Positions 37,833 to 48,489 of a stretch of 64,000 nucleotides of DNA are shown piece by piece. The notes under the pieces were generated by a model that was given only the letters and a program-made list of their open reading frames with translations, searched no databases and had not been told where the DNA came from. Both the position numbers and the translations under genes were made by a program. The stretch's first letter is position 1. Each line of letters opens with the position of its first letter. This DNA comes from Phycomyces nitens (taxonomy: Eukaryota; Mucoromycota; Mucoromycetes; Mucorales; Phycomycetaceae), in the NCBI GenBank assembly GCA_022702545.1, contig JAHRBC010000001.1, positions 8,370,001 through 8,434,000 of the forward strand. Direction: 5' to 3'.

Positions 37833-39573
37833 GAGCGTGTGTGCAAGACAATATCCCTTGAAGATCCTGGCTCGTTGTTCATGATGAGGACAGCAACTTC
37901 TTCTGCGGTTGGTGCATTATAACATCTTTGATCATGTGGGCCCTTGGCAACCAAACGAAGGGTCATATCAATGATCTGATTATTGACCTGGGCATAGTAT
38001 TCCATTGACTTGAAAAGAGAGACAAATGGATTTACTCTAATGAGACAATTCTGAATTTGCTCCAGTATATGTCTATTGAGGTGAGAGGCATTATGATGAC
38101 GATGATCCACTTGGGAGATAGGATCATATATGTATATCTGTGCATATCTTGGATTCACAGTATCTTCAGGAGTAACCGGGAGAATTGATCCAATTTTATG
38201 GCAGATTGTACCATGAATTCTGAAGCTGTAGGCTCCTCCTCTATTATTTCCAACAGAATGGTCAATATTAGCTCCAAGAGATGTGAAGCTAAGAGTGCTG
38301 TTGTAAGCTCTGATCTTTGTAAAGAACTCCTTTGATGCAGGAGTGTTGTTGTGGGTTAAGAGACTGGCAATCTCAGGTGGTGTTGGCTCAAAGCTCGGAA
38401 GAAGAATTTTGCCTTTAGCACAACACATATTGAATCTTGGTCTTGTCAAGGATGATCTGGCAATTCTTTCATTGATCCACATAATTGAGCCACAAAAGGC
38501 ACACTCGACATCCATTCTACCCTGATAGTCAACTGATGGTTTGGTTATAGCAGAAGAACGGGCAATGCCACGCACAGAGTAGACTTCCATAATGGACCTG
38601 TTTTCCACTGTTGTGGGTAGAAATAAACTTGGAAAGATACGAAAGAATTCGTGAGAACTTGTGTAGGGTGTTTATTCCAAAGAAAAAGGTTGTGTTTCTA
38701 CACAGAACTAACTACTGATATTTATATGTTTTCTGATTTATAATTCAGTATATGCTTTGGTAATATTTATCACGATGAGTCATCTTCCAGGAGTATTGTC
38801 TTTCTGGAAAGATCCAGAGAGACCTATTGATATGATACTTCTCCAGTCAGATCAGCCAGAGAGCTTTGGTAAAGAAGAGCATTTATGCTATTGGTAATAT
38901 TTTAATATTCCGACCCAGATACTTGGGTAATGTTTTTAGAATTATTAATTCATTGTAGTTGTAGTCTCTCAATCAAGTATTCATATAATCAACGAAATAT
39001 GTAGATGGAATATGATGATGCCATTAGATAAATATGTGTATATCTGTATATCCCATATTATGGTGATAACAATAATAATAATAAATAATAATCAATTATG
39101 TGTATGATGATCTGTGTATTGGATAATCTCATAAAGGCAGATCCGTTTGACTGGAATAGCTGAGGATATTATTTTATCCTTCAGTCTTACTCTCAGATTC
39201 AGCAGTGATCAATACTCATTTACAACATCCACGTTTTCAGTATTGATTATAGCAGCCACTACAGAATTGGCTGCAGCAGAGGTTTCCTCTTCAGACTGAT
39301 CTTGTCCTACTCTCACAGCAGCAACTGAAGCTATAAAATATAGGGAAAAAAGTTATATAACGGAATAGTATATTTGATCTGTTAAGAATAGTAAATATTA
39401 TATCTGCGGCTCTCTGTAAGATGCTCTTCTTCAAGAGAGAGGGTATCATCATTTGTTCTTTTTTGAGGAATATATAAAGAGGTATTTCTTGGATTCAAAG
39501 GACAGAGTAAGTTTGATCTACAGCTATGACCGGGCAAGTTGCAAGAAGCACAAAGTCTTTGGGTTGGAAGCAT
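37833..39573 (-). pseudogene. Helitron Rep-helicase, N-terminal part
   Basis: Start of the gene completed at 23726-27252. ATG 39573 opens an exon with a zinc-knuckle-like CASCNLPGHSCRSNLLCP. After an intron (acceptor TATAG near 39333) the frame runs ASVAAVRVGQDQSEEE, is interrupted by a solo LTR (38612-39227), and resumes with ENRSIMEVYSVRGIAR. Later come CAFCGSIMWINERIA, GAYSFRIHGTICHKIGSILP (Helitron-like N-domain hallmark) and DIVLHTRS at the E3 insertion point. Without E3 the frame passes from HTRS directly into EELQRINEYHRSYD of the other part. The donor of the first intron is not clear to me. Confidence 0.88.
38612..39227 (-). repeat. Solo LTR, family A, copy 2 (uninterrupted)
   Basis: 616 bp, ends TGTTG...CAACA on the minus strand, TCCAC duplicated at 38607-38611 and 39228-39232. 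Matches the two halves at 9331-9806 and 22631-22775, thus giving the empty site for E1. It has AATAAACACC near its 3' part. No internal element. Confidence 0.95.
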
Positions 39574-39600
39574 TCTGTGTTTTTGTTTTTTTAACGGTAG

Positions 39601-40085
39601 TTGGTTTGTAGATTATAATTGTTTAAGAAAGGGATCTGTTCTAAAAGTATTGAGAAGAATTGCTTTATTATTTATTCAATTATTATTATTGTTTAATATC
39701 AAATTCTTATACTTTATTACTTTATTGAACTCTAAATTTTTACATATCTTGGATTTTTAATTCCTAAGAGGCAAAGGGGAGGTCTGTAAAGATAGAGAAA
39801 AGGCAAGTAATCACGTGACTCAAACCGAATGTAAAATTGTAATTTTTTTATAAGCAAAAGGATAATAAAGCATGTGGTTTACAATCGGGATAGGAAAGAC
39901 AGAAACATTTTAGTGAGTGATGATTAAATTAACTACTAATAAGCATAATTGTTGGTTTTACTACTGATTTATTTGGTGGTTTTGAGGAAAAGATGGATTA
40001 AAATAAAAAGGATTCTTCTCACATGACTTACAACGAATGTAAAAAAAATGCAAAACACATGATTTAGGATTGAGTTTGAAAGACT
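39601..40085. other. AT-rich spacer, no gene seen
   Basis: Poly-A/T-rich DNA, with a near-duplicated segment (about 39840-39960 and 39970-40090 share GATTTTA...AAAGACTGACACATTTTA-like phrases). No credible frame on either strand. Confidence 0.5.
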
Positions 40086-40089
40086 GACA

Positions 40090-40940
40090 CATTTTAATAA
40101 TATAGATAATATGGTGCAATGACAAAGAACTGATTAACACTTGGAGGGTACTGGATGAGCCCAACTTGATGCTGAATGTCATCCACATTGATAATGGCAT
40201 ATTTTAGCTGGGTTGTTTGTCTAGTTAAGCTGTGCGACCACTGTATTACAATTGGCACAGAAGAGTCATGGGCTGCTGTACCATGCTCTTTCATCACTTC
40301 AACGAATTCCAGAAAGTGTGGTGTGCCATCAACCTCTTTATGCTCAAAATAAAATTCCACGGTGCCAACAAATCAGCTTTGAATAGTTATATTGCAATGG
40401 CTAGATAAAAATATAAAAAATGCAAGTGATCTTTATTTTGTATTTTGAATAATACCAATACTCACTTTCTGTACAGACAGGTGAACATCACATGATGATT
40501 GCCACGTCTGGTCTCGTTTTTTATTCTTCGGTATATTCATGAAGCATGCATGGTTGAATTTTTCCAAAGACAAGAAGCAACAACAATCGTTGGGTCATCA
40601 AGTTCAATACTGTTCATAACACTGTTTCACACATAGTACTTTGCCAAAGTATTCTTGACAACAAGGCTGCTGACACCTTCCACGTCATCATCATTCAAGC
40701 TGGCATATCAGTTGAATGGCTCCCATAGCTGGGGAGCACTTACACCATCTGGAAGATCTAAGAAACTTGCTTCATTATATGTGGACGGCTGACTTGTACA
40801 AGGATAATTCTGAGAGCTGTTTGCTGAACTGACAAAGTTATGAACAGCAAAGTGCTCAACAAGCAAACTGGTGTTTCTACTGCCCTTTGACCTTGACCTG
40901 ATAGGCTTAGAGTATACTCCAATTACTCTTTCTATGGATA
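40090..40940 (-). pseudogene. Relic of a different tnp2-like transposase (C-terminal part)
   Basis: On the minus strand the upstream part reads SIERVIGVYSKPIRSRSKG...LLVEHFAVHNFV, a block I associate with the C-terminal half of tnp2-like fungal transposases. Farther down, 40360-40094 gives EFYFEHKEVDGTPHFLEFVE and INVDDIQHQVGLIQYPPSVN, a typical last domain of such proteins. Several in-frame stops and probable frameshifts lie between. The sequence is clearly distinct from gene A of the E family. Family call rests on remembered patterns, not a search. Confidence 0.55.
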
Positions 40941-40988
40941 GGTAAGAGATTATTTAACTAATAATAACAATAGCAGCAAAGACACTTC

Positions 40989-41305
40989 TTGGTCAATGAT
41001 GACAAAATCAACGTACCTGTCATTAATGATTGTGGCCAGTGTGGCACGGCTAGGACAATAGTACTCTACATTTACAAGTGCAAAAGAATGTGGTGTGCCA
41101 AGAATCCTCTCCGAGACACCTTTAAGAGTGCAAACCAGACTTGTAAGAGAAAAATGGCAGAGAACAGCCAGGCAAGTTTATTAATTAACAAACATTTGAA
41201 TATACATTATAATTAATACAATATTTTTATTATGTTATAGCAGGAAGGAGCAAGCAGTTCTTTTCTTTCAGAAGATGAGGTATTTCAAACAGATGACGAG
41301 GCTGA
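40989..41305 (+). pseudogene. Unrecognised gene fragment with Cys-rich and acidic exons, cut by E4
   Basis: A first exon (about 40989-41172) encodes NDCGQCGTARTIVLYIYKCK and then CAKN...TCKRKM: three Cys pairs, zinc-ribbon-like. An intron with acceptor TTATAG (about 41240) leads to an acidic exon QEGASSSFLSEDEVFQTDDE. E4 interrupts the frame at 41305; without it the frame goes on for several codons at 47429 (ESPIMTD). The Cys-rich plus acidic exon order is reminiscent of the 5' exons of gene A, but residues do not match. It is divergent from the relic at 40090-40940, so they could be two genes of one older element. Function unknown. Confidence 0.4.
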
Positions 41306-41537
41306 CACTGCAAAAATGGTGTTAAATCAATGATTAATTGTGGGGTGTTATTATCAATAACAGTATATGAAAAATTGCAACTCAGGGAAAATCCTTTGGT
41401 TAGTATCATTGACAGATATAAGCATGTCTTATTGGTTAGATAGATTACGGAGTACCTGAAAGTAATAATAAAACTATAAAGGAATGGGCAATAAACTACT
41501 GCTATTATATATTCTCTTTTGATATAAACCCTAAAAA

Positions 41538-44500
41538 ATGTTTGCCATTCCCAATGCTAATGAAGTTGAATGCCGATGCTCGAAATGCGTTTGCAATCCT
41601 GCTGGCTACATGATCACTGCCAAAAGAACTGCCAAGCGTCATGCTCAGAGTGACAAAGACAGAGAATTGGATAGAAATATCAATCGTAAATAAAATGGCT
41701 ATTATATAGTGTGGGCTGTAATATTAATAATATTTTAAATAGTCTTGCCCGTCCATCAAAGCAGTGTTGATGTGGACATGGAAGCAATTGAATTTGAAGA
41801 GGACATTGAATGTACATAGTATTTTATTTTTTATACTCAATATACACTTTACTTATGCTCGGTTTCAATAGATGACAGTTACTCTAATGATGTACCATCA
41901 TCCATGGAATATCCCGATGGGTTCTTACCTCTTTCGGCCGAAGATTTTCTTTTTGGAACAGATGAGCTCATTGAAGAATATTCATCTGAGCATGAATCGT
42001 CTGATGAAGATGCCGAGGAAGAAGAGGCCGAGCAGGGTGAAGGTCAGCAATAAACAAGTGTTGCTAGTGCCTTTGGATAAAAGATATTAATATTTAATTA
42101 TCATTAATACTCACAGAGAATTCAGCCAATCTTCCTGAAGATCCATGGCATAGATTGATAGTCATTTTTCTTGTCATGTTTATTTCTTCCTTTGTTGTTG
42201 ATGAGGGTGCCGTGATATTGATTTCATTCATTAACGCAATCTTGGAGCACTATGGGGAAAGCTTCAGACTCCCAACAAGTATCCCCGGTTTAAAGAAGAT
42301 GACTGGATACAGTGCTATGACAAGTGGTGTGTCAACATTTGTTGCATGCAGTGATTGTCACACTCTGTATAAAAGCAATAGTGAAGTACCTACTTGTTGT
42401 ACTGGAAAGAAACTTGGCCGCCAGAATGAATGTGGAAACAGTCTGTTCAAGTCTGGAATTAGTAATGGATTGACTGCAAAGTGCACTTTTGTATACAACT
42501 CGCTGAAAACTGCCTTGGCAAAGCTTTTCAAGCGTCCTTCATTTGAAACAGCCATAAACATGTGGAATCGTGGTCCAAAGGTTCCTGGCACCATGTTTGA
42601 TGTTTATGATGGAAAGATGTGGAAGGAGTTTGTGGACGAGGACGGCATGCAGTTTGTGGCCAAAGAAAGATCATTGCTGTTAACACTCAACATCGATTGG
42701 TTCCAGCCTTTTGATGGGGTAACTTATTCTTGCGGTGCGATATATCTTACAATCAACAATTTGCCAAGAGATGAACGTAATAAGATGGAGAATGTGATTC
42801 TCATTGGGCTCATGCCAGGTCCCAAAGAAGCAAGCACTGCTGAGATCAACAACTACCTGCGCCCCCTTGTTGATGAGCTCAAGGATCTGTACACTGGTAT
42901 CAGTATTGATACGTATAGTCGTTCTGGTGCTTTGGTTCGTGCTGCTCTGCTGATGGTTGCATGTGATATACCTGCTGCAAGAAAGACATGCGGATTCACT
43001 TCTCACAACAGCAGAAACGCATGCCATAAGTGCAATCGGCACTTTTTCCGTTTTGAAGGCACATCCATTGTTGACTATTCTGGATTCAACTCTTCAGAGT
43101 GGATTGGCCGCACAAAAGAAGAGAACCGCCAGCATGCCATCATGTGGAAAAACGCAGCAAGCTTGACAGAGAGAAAGCAATTGGAAGTTGAGAATGGAGT
43201 GCGGTGGTCTGAGCTTCACCGCCTTTCATACTTTGAGCCAGTCAGGGCAACCATTGTGGACCCGATGCACAACCTCTTCCTTGGAACGGCCAAGCGCATG
43301 ATGGAAAAGTGGATCCTGTGTGGTCATCTTGATGATAACGACCTTTGTGAGATGCAGGTTGAGGCAAACACGATTACATTGCCCATGGAATATGCCACTC
43401 TCACCACCAAGATCGCAAAGGGATTTCCATTCATGAAGGCAGATGAATGGAAATCATGGTGCTTGATTTACTCGCCTGTTGTGCTGAAGGGACGGTTGGA
43501 AGATAATCTGTTTGCCAACTGGATCGAGTTTGTTGATGCCTGCCGATTATTGACGAAGCCAACAATCAGTGAAGAAGAGGTTGAGCTTGCTCATGATAGT
43601 CTCGAGAGATTCTGCAGTGGGTGTGAAGAATTGTACGAGCATGACGTCCTGTCTCCAAACATGCACCTTCACCTCCATTTGAAAGAGACAATCCAAGATT
43701 TCGGGCCCATTTATGGATATTGGCTGTTCAGCTTTGAACGCTACAATGGGCTTGTCAAAGGCTTTAATACTAATCGTAAAGCCGGTTTTGAGAAGACGTA
43801 CATGAATAAGTTTGTCCAAAGTGGTTCAAAAGGTGACTTTTACCAAGCTCATCTCGCCACCATCACCAGCCCAAGTCATCTTGCTCTGTTCAACAGACTG
43901 TCTCCCACCACTGTGTTTGCGCCTCAGCAAAATAGGCTGTCGATTTTTCTCTCCCTGCCTTTTTGGAATCAGCAATGGATCCAACAAAGCAAACGTTTGG
44001 CAATGAGCCCCTTCCGTCATCTGCCCTGCCATTGGTCCTGAAAACACCAACAACAATGAGGAAAATTGAGTACGAATGCCTGCTGAAGTATTACAAGATG
44101 GAATATGCCGATGATGATCTTTGCAGTGCAAAGAACATCATTAGAAGCACAAACTTTGTCAATGACAGAATCCAGAAGTTTACCTCGATAAATCTTCTTG
44201 GACAAGTCTATAAAGGCAGCGAGGGGGCAAACGGAAGAGGTTCATATATCCAGGCAATGTATATTGAGAAAAATGGTGATTCTGGGGAGATATACGCTGG
44301 TCGTATTAAATATCTTTTCGTTCACAATTTTTCGCCAACCCCTACTCCAGCCAACTTTCTTGTGCGCCTGAATCCTCAGCATGTTTTTACTTTTGTTGAG
44401 TGGTATGAAATCCCTTACCATCAACCAAGAATCAACCAGGGTATTGAGCTGTATAAGCCAACTTTTCAAAAGTACAACTATGATAATATTTTGCCTGTCC

Positions 44501-44598
44501 ATCGCATCCTTTCGCCAATTGCAATAGGCAATCATATTTCTGGTCGTGGTGCAGCCAAAGTTCTTGTCATTCCCTTGCCTAGAAAGCTTTATGCTTAG
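41538..44598 (+). pseudogene. E4 gene A: tnp2/DUF4218-like transposase, single frameshift
   Basis: Exons 41538-41685, 41743-41811, 41872-42042 and 42117-44598. Exon 1 has VECRCSKC...T...RHAQ; exon 3 is acidic (SSDEDAEEEEAEQGE). The last exon shows LNIDWFQPFDGVTYSCGAIY, LMPGPKEASTAEINNYLRPL, ACDIPAARKTCGF, ATIVDPMHNLFLGTAKRMME and FGPIYGYWLFSFERYNGLVK. Near 43955 a run of five T in CTGCCTTTTTGGAATC shifts the frame. One more T would continue into LESAMDPTK...FGNEPLPSSALP and on to VIPLPRKLYA at 44598. Since this is a homopolymer, a sequencing error is a real alternative to a true mutation, and the gene could be functional. Inverted CCAAT (TTATTGGTT) stands at about 41430. Confidence 0.9.
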
Positions 44599-44720
44599 AC
44601 TTCTTTTTCTTTTTTATTATTATTATTATTATCTTTCACTATCTTATATAAAACATACAATACTTGTGTATTCAAAACAATATTAATGAAAGTATAGGAA
44701 TGAGAGATGCAAGTAATTGT

Positions 44721-45905
44721 TTATTCACGTTTTGTCCATGCGGGCATTTTGGCTACTAAGCCACGAGGAATTGCTTTTGATACAACTATGTGATGGCGAG
44801 CCTTCAGCTGGCCTGCTCTCTTTCCCAAATCACTTATTGCAAGAGTATCAAAAAAGTCAAAGAACTCATTCAACTATCCAAATATTTTCTTTGTTAAACA
44901 TATAATAAAAGTGGAAATATATGTTATAGCTACCTCATCACTTCGCCAGCTTGGGCGAAGCACTGTTACAGTTGTGTCTGTATCACTTTCGTCATCAGAC
45001 ATGACATCTCTATAAAAGACGCCACTGTAGTCTCTCCCAAACTTTTCGATGGAGGCGGCCTTGTGTTTGGCAAACGTTCTCTTCCGTCTCTTGAAGAGCT
45101 AAAAATATAATGATAAATATATTTATGTTTCTCTTATTTTTTATAGAGCCACCTACGTCTGTCTTGCGATTGCCTCTTCTGTTTGCCTTTTTTTTGGCTT
45201 CTTTGCCCTCCAGTGAGAGCTTGCTGTTGGCCATGCAGTTGTAATAGTTGTTTACTATCATACCACATAATTCTTTTGTTGGAACAAAGGCAGACTCACT
45301 CTGGCCACGCAGATACACCAACAAGTCATCTGCCACATTCTTGTTGACCTCATCAGACAACCCAACACTGACATCCCAAGTCATCTTTGCATCATTCTCA
45401 CTTATTGTTTGGGGATCATCAGTGTTGAGATTCATGTTTCTGAGGCGATCACGAATGAGTTTCTAGTTTATATTGATTAATAATGATTCAAGCAGTGTTT
45501 ACTTTTAATATTTACTGAGATCTTTGGGTTTCTGCTATTGCCAACAACATCTCGCAGTTGGATCTCAAAATTACTACTCTGGATAGCCTGTGGACCGGCC
45601 AACTGAGGAGCTTCTTGTCTCTTCATTGCATCAAAGACAAGACCATCCACGGAAGTCATCATTTTGCTTCCACTATCCTTGAGTGTGCCGACATCATTGC
45701 ACATAGTTGTCATTTTTTTGTCCAAGGTGGACAAGAGGTTGACTATGTTATCAAATTCCTCTCTAGAAACCCCAACAACATCTTGTCTAGGAACAAGAGA
45801 AGGACGAACAGGTCCTACACGGCCATTGCTGACAGTATTAATCAATGGTCTGGACATTGATCCATTTGCAGATGCATTTCTGGCGGTATTGATTCTTGGT
45901 GCCAT
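44721..45905 (-). CDS. E4 gene B: unrecognised transposon accessory protein
   Basis: Exons 45905-45516, 45462-45157, 45098-44934 and 44873-44721, all phase 0, 337 aa, no stop. The N-terminal part has a coiled-coil-like segment (FDNIVNLLSTLDKKMTTMCN). Exon 2 is 306 nt, with NVADDLLVYLRG and CGMIVNNYYNCM, and ends basic (KKKANRRGNRKTD). Exon 3 starts LFKRRKRTF, has MSDDESDTDT and ends LRPSWRSDE; the C-terminus is LVAKMPAWTKRE. An intron in the 5' leader (donor GTAAGT near 45970) ends 3 nt before the ATG. It converges on gene A (122 bp between stops). Unknown function; basic and acidic blocks suggest nucleic-acid and partner binding. Confidence 0.87.
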
Positions 45906-46164
45906 TTTCTTAATTATTCAATAAATAAATCAGCATATATAATATATTTTGATAGCCCATTATGAACTTACATGATAAAGAAGATGGTGGTTAGAGTTAT
46001 TGAAAGAGTAAAGAAGTATATGTAGATATTAATAAGAATATAAGAGACTCTATTATACTTTGTCTATAAACCAAGACGGAGTCAAATTCTTATTAATATA
46101 TAGACCAAAACCTTTTTCTTGGGCACTTTCAATGTATAACTAACATGACTCTCCGATTTCAAAG

Positions 46165-47400
46165 CAAGAGAGAATGATCATGCGTATTTCAGGGGGCATA
46201 GATATTTTAATCGTAATTTTTATTTTTTATTCTTTTACCCTTTTTCTGCTCTTTAACACTATGTAAGTATATCACCTAAAATTCTCGCACCTTACATTAT
46301 ATACACATAGGGTGCCAAACATCAGATTTCTTTTATACAAAAGGTAATTACTATCAATCACATTCTTTACACGTTGGTCATGTCTCTTACCATAATATTT
46401 TCAAATAGCTGCGACTTGCCATGATATCATTTTATAATCCATGTTTATCAAAAAAGTTATTATTGCACCCATGTATGTATTTCTTCCTTTCTTTACTTTC
46501 TCATTTATAAAAAAGACATTGCTCTAACATGATTGCAGTTTACATTGTATACTCTTAGTAAACCAAATATCCATTTATTCAACTGCCAAAGGTATGTATT
46601 TTCAACTATTTCTCTTGTTAAAAATATTTTTCTAATATCAATTATAGTATATCCATGCCCAAATGTATCCATTATTACGAGCATATGAATATATACTGGC
46701 TTGTTTATATCAGTATACTCTTGTTTCTTTCATTTAATGAAATACCCGGTTGCCAAGTAAGTACCTTGCCTTTCAACTCTATAAAATGCTATAACAAAAA
46801 ATCTAAAATGTGCTCTTTTACTCAATTACTAGACTATAAAACTTGGTCAGGTAAATATAATCGGAATCCATGTTCTTCAGGTAGGAAATAAAATATGGTC
46901 TGCAAGAACCATTAGACGTATTATTAGAATAAGACCATGTAGTCCAGATCAAGAGATTATATTACTGCAAGTGCTTTTACAAATAAAAATATTATAATAA
47001 AATATACAAAATTATTATATCCTACCAAAACAAAATCAATATCAAATGTGTTTTTTTAAAAATCCGATCAATACCAGGTGTTGTTGAAGCAATTGATCCA
47101 ATAGAATGAATCAATAGGCAGCCGAAACCACCTAGTATTGAAAAAATAACAGCTCTCTCAAATCCAGGTGGTTTATAAATGGGGTTTTTTAGTAATCTAT
47201 ATTTGTAATTTTACAGATACTTGGCTTTCAATTAAGGTTCGCACACAGATAATGTACCTAAGCTCCCTTTCATAATGACAAAGTAATCAATACCATTTGG
47301 GCAAAAATCCAATATTATGTCAGCTAGGTATTCTATAATATTATGCTGTCAAGCATTATTATGTTACATAATATCCCAATAACCAACACCTGTTATTTCC
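46165..47400 (+). other. E4 unit R: putative micro-exon transcription unit
   Basis: Divergent from gene B and running to the right terminus. Consecutive GT-AG pairs give exons 46311-46343 (33 nt), 46409-46472 (64), 46539-46591 (53) and 46648-46756 (109), with introns of 48-66 nt. Donors are GTAAGTA, GTAATTA, GTATGTA, GTATGTA and GTAAGTA; every acceptor ends TAG or CAG. A first exon ending at 46262 has an ATG followed by a hydrophobic stretch (MIMRISGGIDILIVIFIFYS). A simple chain of these exons meets stops, so coding is unproven. Confidence 0.5.
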
Positions 47401-47428
47401 ATGATTTGCGTATATTTTTCCAGTGTGA

Positions 47429-47592
47429 ATCACCAATCATGACAGATGTACTATAAGTTAGAGCTTTTTTGTTGCTCATCTATTCTCAATTTAATATTAA
47501 TATAATATTTCTACTGTTTGATATAGGTTTACACCACTAGGAATGAGCAATGAGCCTTCATCAAAGAGAAACAGACCATGGCTTTAATATTC
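47429..47592 (+). pseudogene. Right part of the gene interrupted by E4
   Basis: Frame continuing from 41305 across the E4 site reads ESPIMTD. A possible donor (GATGTACT) and acceptor (GATATAG near 47525) lead to a last exon ending CGTGG-free AAACAGACCATGGCTTTAA (SSKRNRPWL in one frame). Exon joining is uncertain. Confidence 0.3.
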
Positions 47593-47659
47593 TTTAGGCT
47601 GCTCTTATTGGTTCTCTCATATTTTTAGTATATGTTTTAGCACACTTTTTCTTTTCCTC

Positions 47660-48100
47660 TTTTCCTTTAGCTGTTTTATCTTTGCTTTGGTCCTCTCCTT
47701 TGAAATAAAATTGAATAACTCTCCATCACGTAAGATTGCCACCTTAATAAATGCCTGATTGGCATCTTGTATACCACATCTTCAGCTCTGTTGTTTTTAA
47801 TCTAGGAATGAAATACACATCTCGCCTGTTTTCAAACACCAAAAAAAATGAAAGTTTTTTTATAGCTGTATTACGCCGAGGTTAGTTTGTATTTCTTTTC
47901 TTTTCTTTGCTCTACTTTTTTGAAGTAAAACTAAATGACTCTCCCTTATGTAAGGTTGTCAATGACATAAACATCCAATTGGAATCTTGTATATCACATC
48001 TTCAGCTCTGCTATCTTTAATCAAAGAATGAAATACTCATCTCATAATTTTTCAGACACTAAAAAAAGGTGAAAATTTTTTACAGCTATATTACACTAAA
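47660..48100. repeat. Two tandem copies of a ~210-bp unit
   Basis: 47668-47875 and 47885-48095 align over their length (shared phrases include ATCTTCAGCTCTG, GAATGAAATAC and TAGCTGTATTAC / CAGCTATATTAC) at perhaps 75-80%. No reading frame. It lies upstream of the Ty3-like element; whether it is part of it is unclear. The stretch 48100-48489 is leader sequence with an open frame that continues upstream of the gag ATG. Confidence 0.75.
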
Positions 48101-48489
48101 GTTTATTGTTCCCTGTGGTAAAACCACCTTTAAATACTATTACAAATTGGCTTAACAAAAACTAAGTAACAAAATCCACTCAAGTAGATTTAAGTTACAC
48201 TAATATCTAAAAGCCCTATTAACACCCAGTCAAGTATTTATACACAAATCCTACAACAGACAGAATTTTAGTTTCTCTTTTACTTTGAGAAATAAATATC
48301 AAGTAAAATTGACTTATCGTGTTTTAGTAATTTTGCTACACTTTTTTCAATTTCAATATTTCCCTTTTCAAAATATTATCAAAAGAGAAAAAGTTCTGTC
48401 AAACGGTCAACCATTCTGAAAATATTTCTACCACTGAAGCTACCCTTAATAACCAGGTAGCCCAACTATCAGTTACTGAGGATGTAGAG

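Larger units (their letters stand above)
41306..47425. mobile_element. E4: complete CACTA-like transposon
   Basis: 6120 bp. Left end CACTGCAAAAATGGTG; right end read inward CACTGGAAAAATATACGC; TGA duplicated at 41303-41305 and 47426-47428. Order: gene A (+), gene B (-), R (+). Not interrupted. Confidence 0.93.

Noticed and set aside
38612..39227. LTR-A copies 1 and 2 as the two LTRs of one retrotransposon
   Set aside because: They are in opposite orientation, and each has its own 5-bp duplication (GTTAT, TCCAC), so both are solo LTRs.
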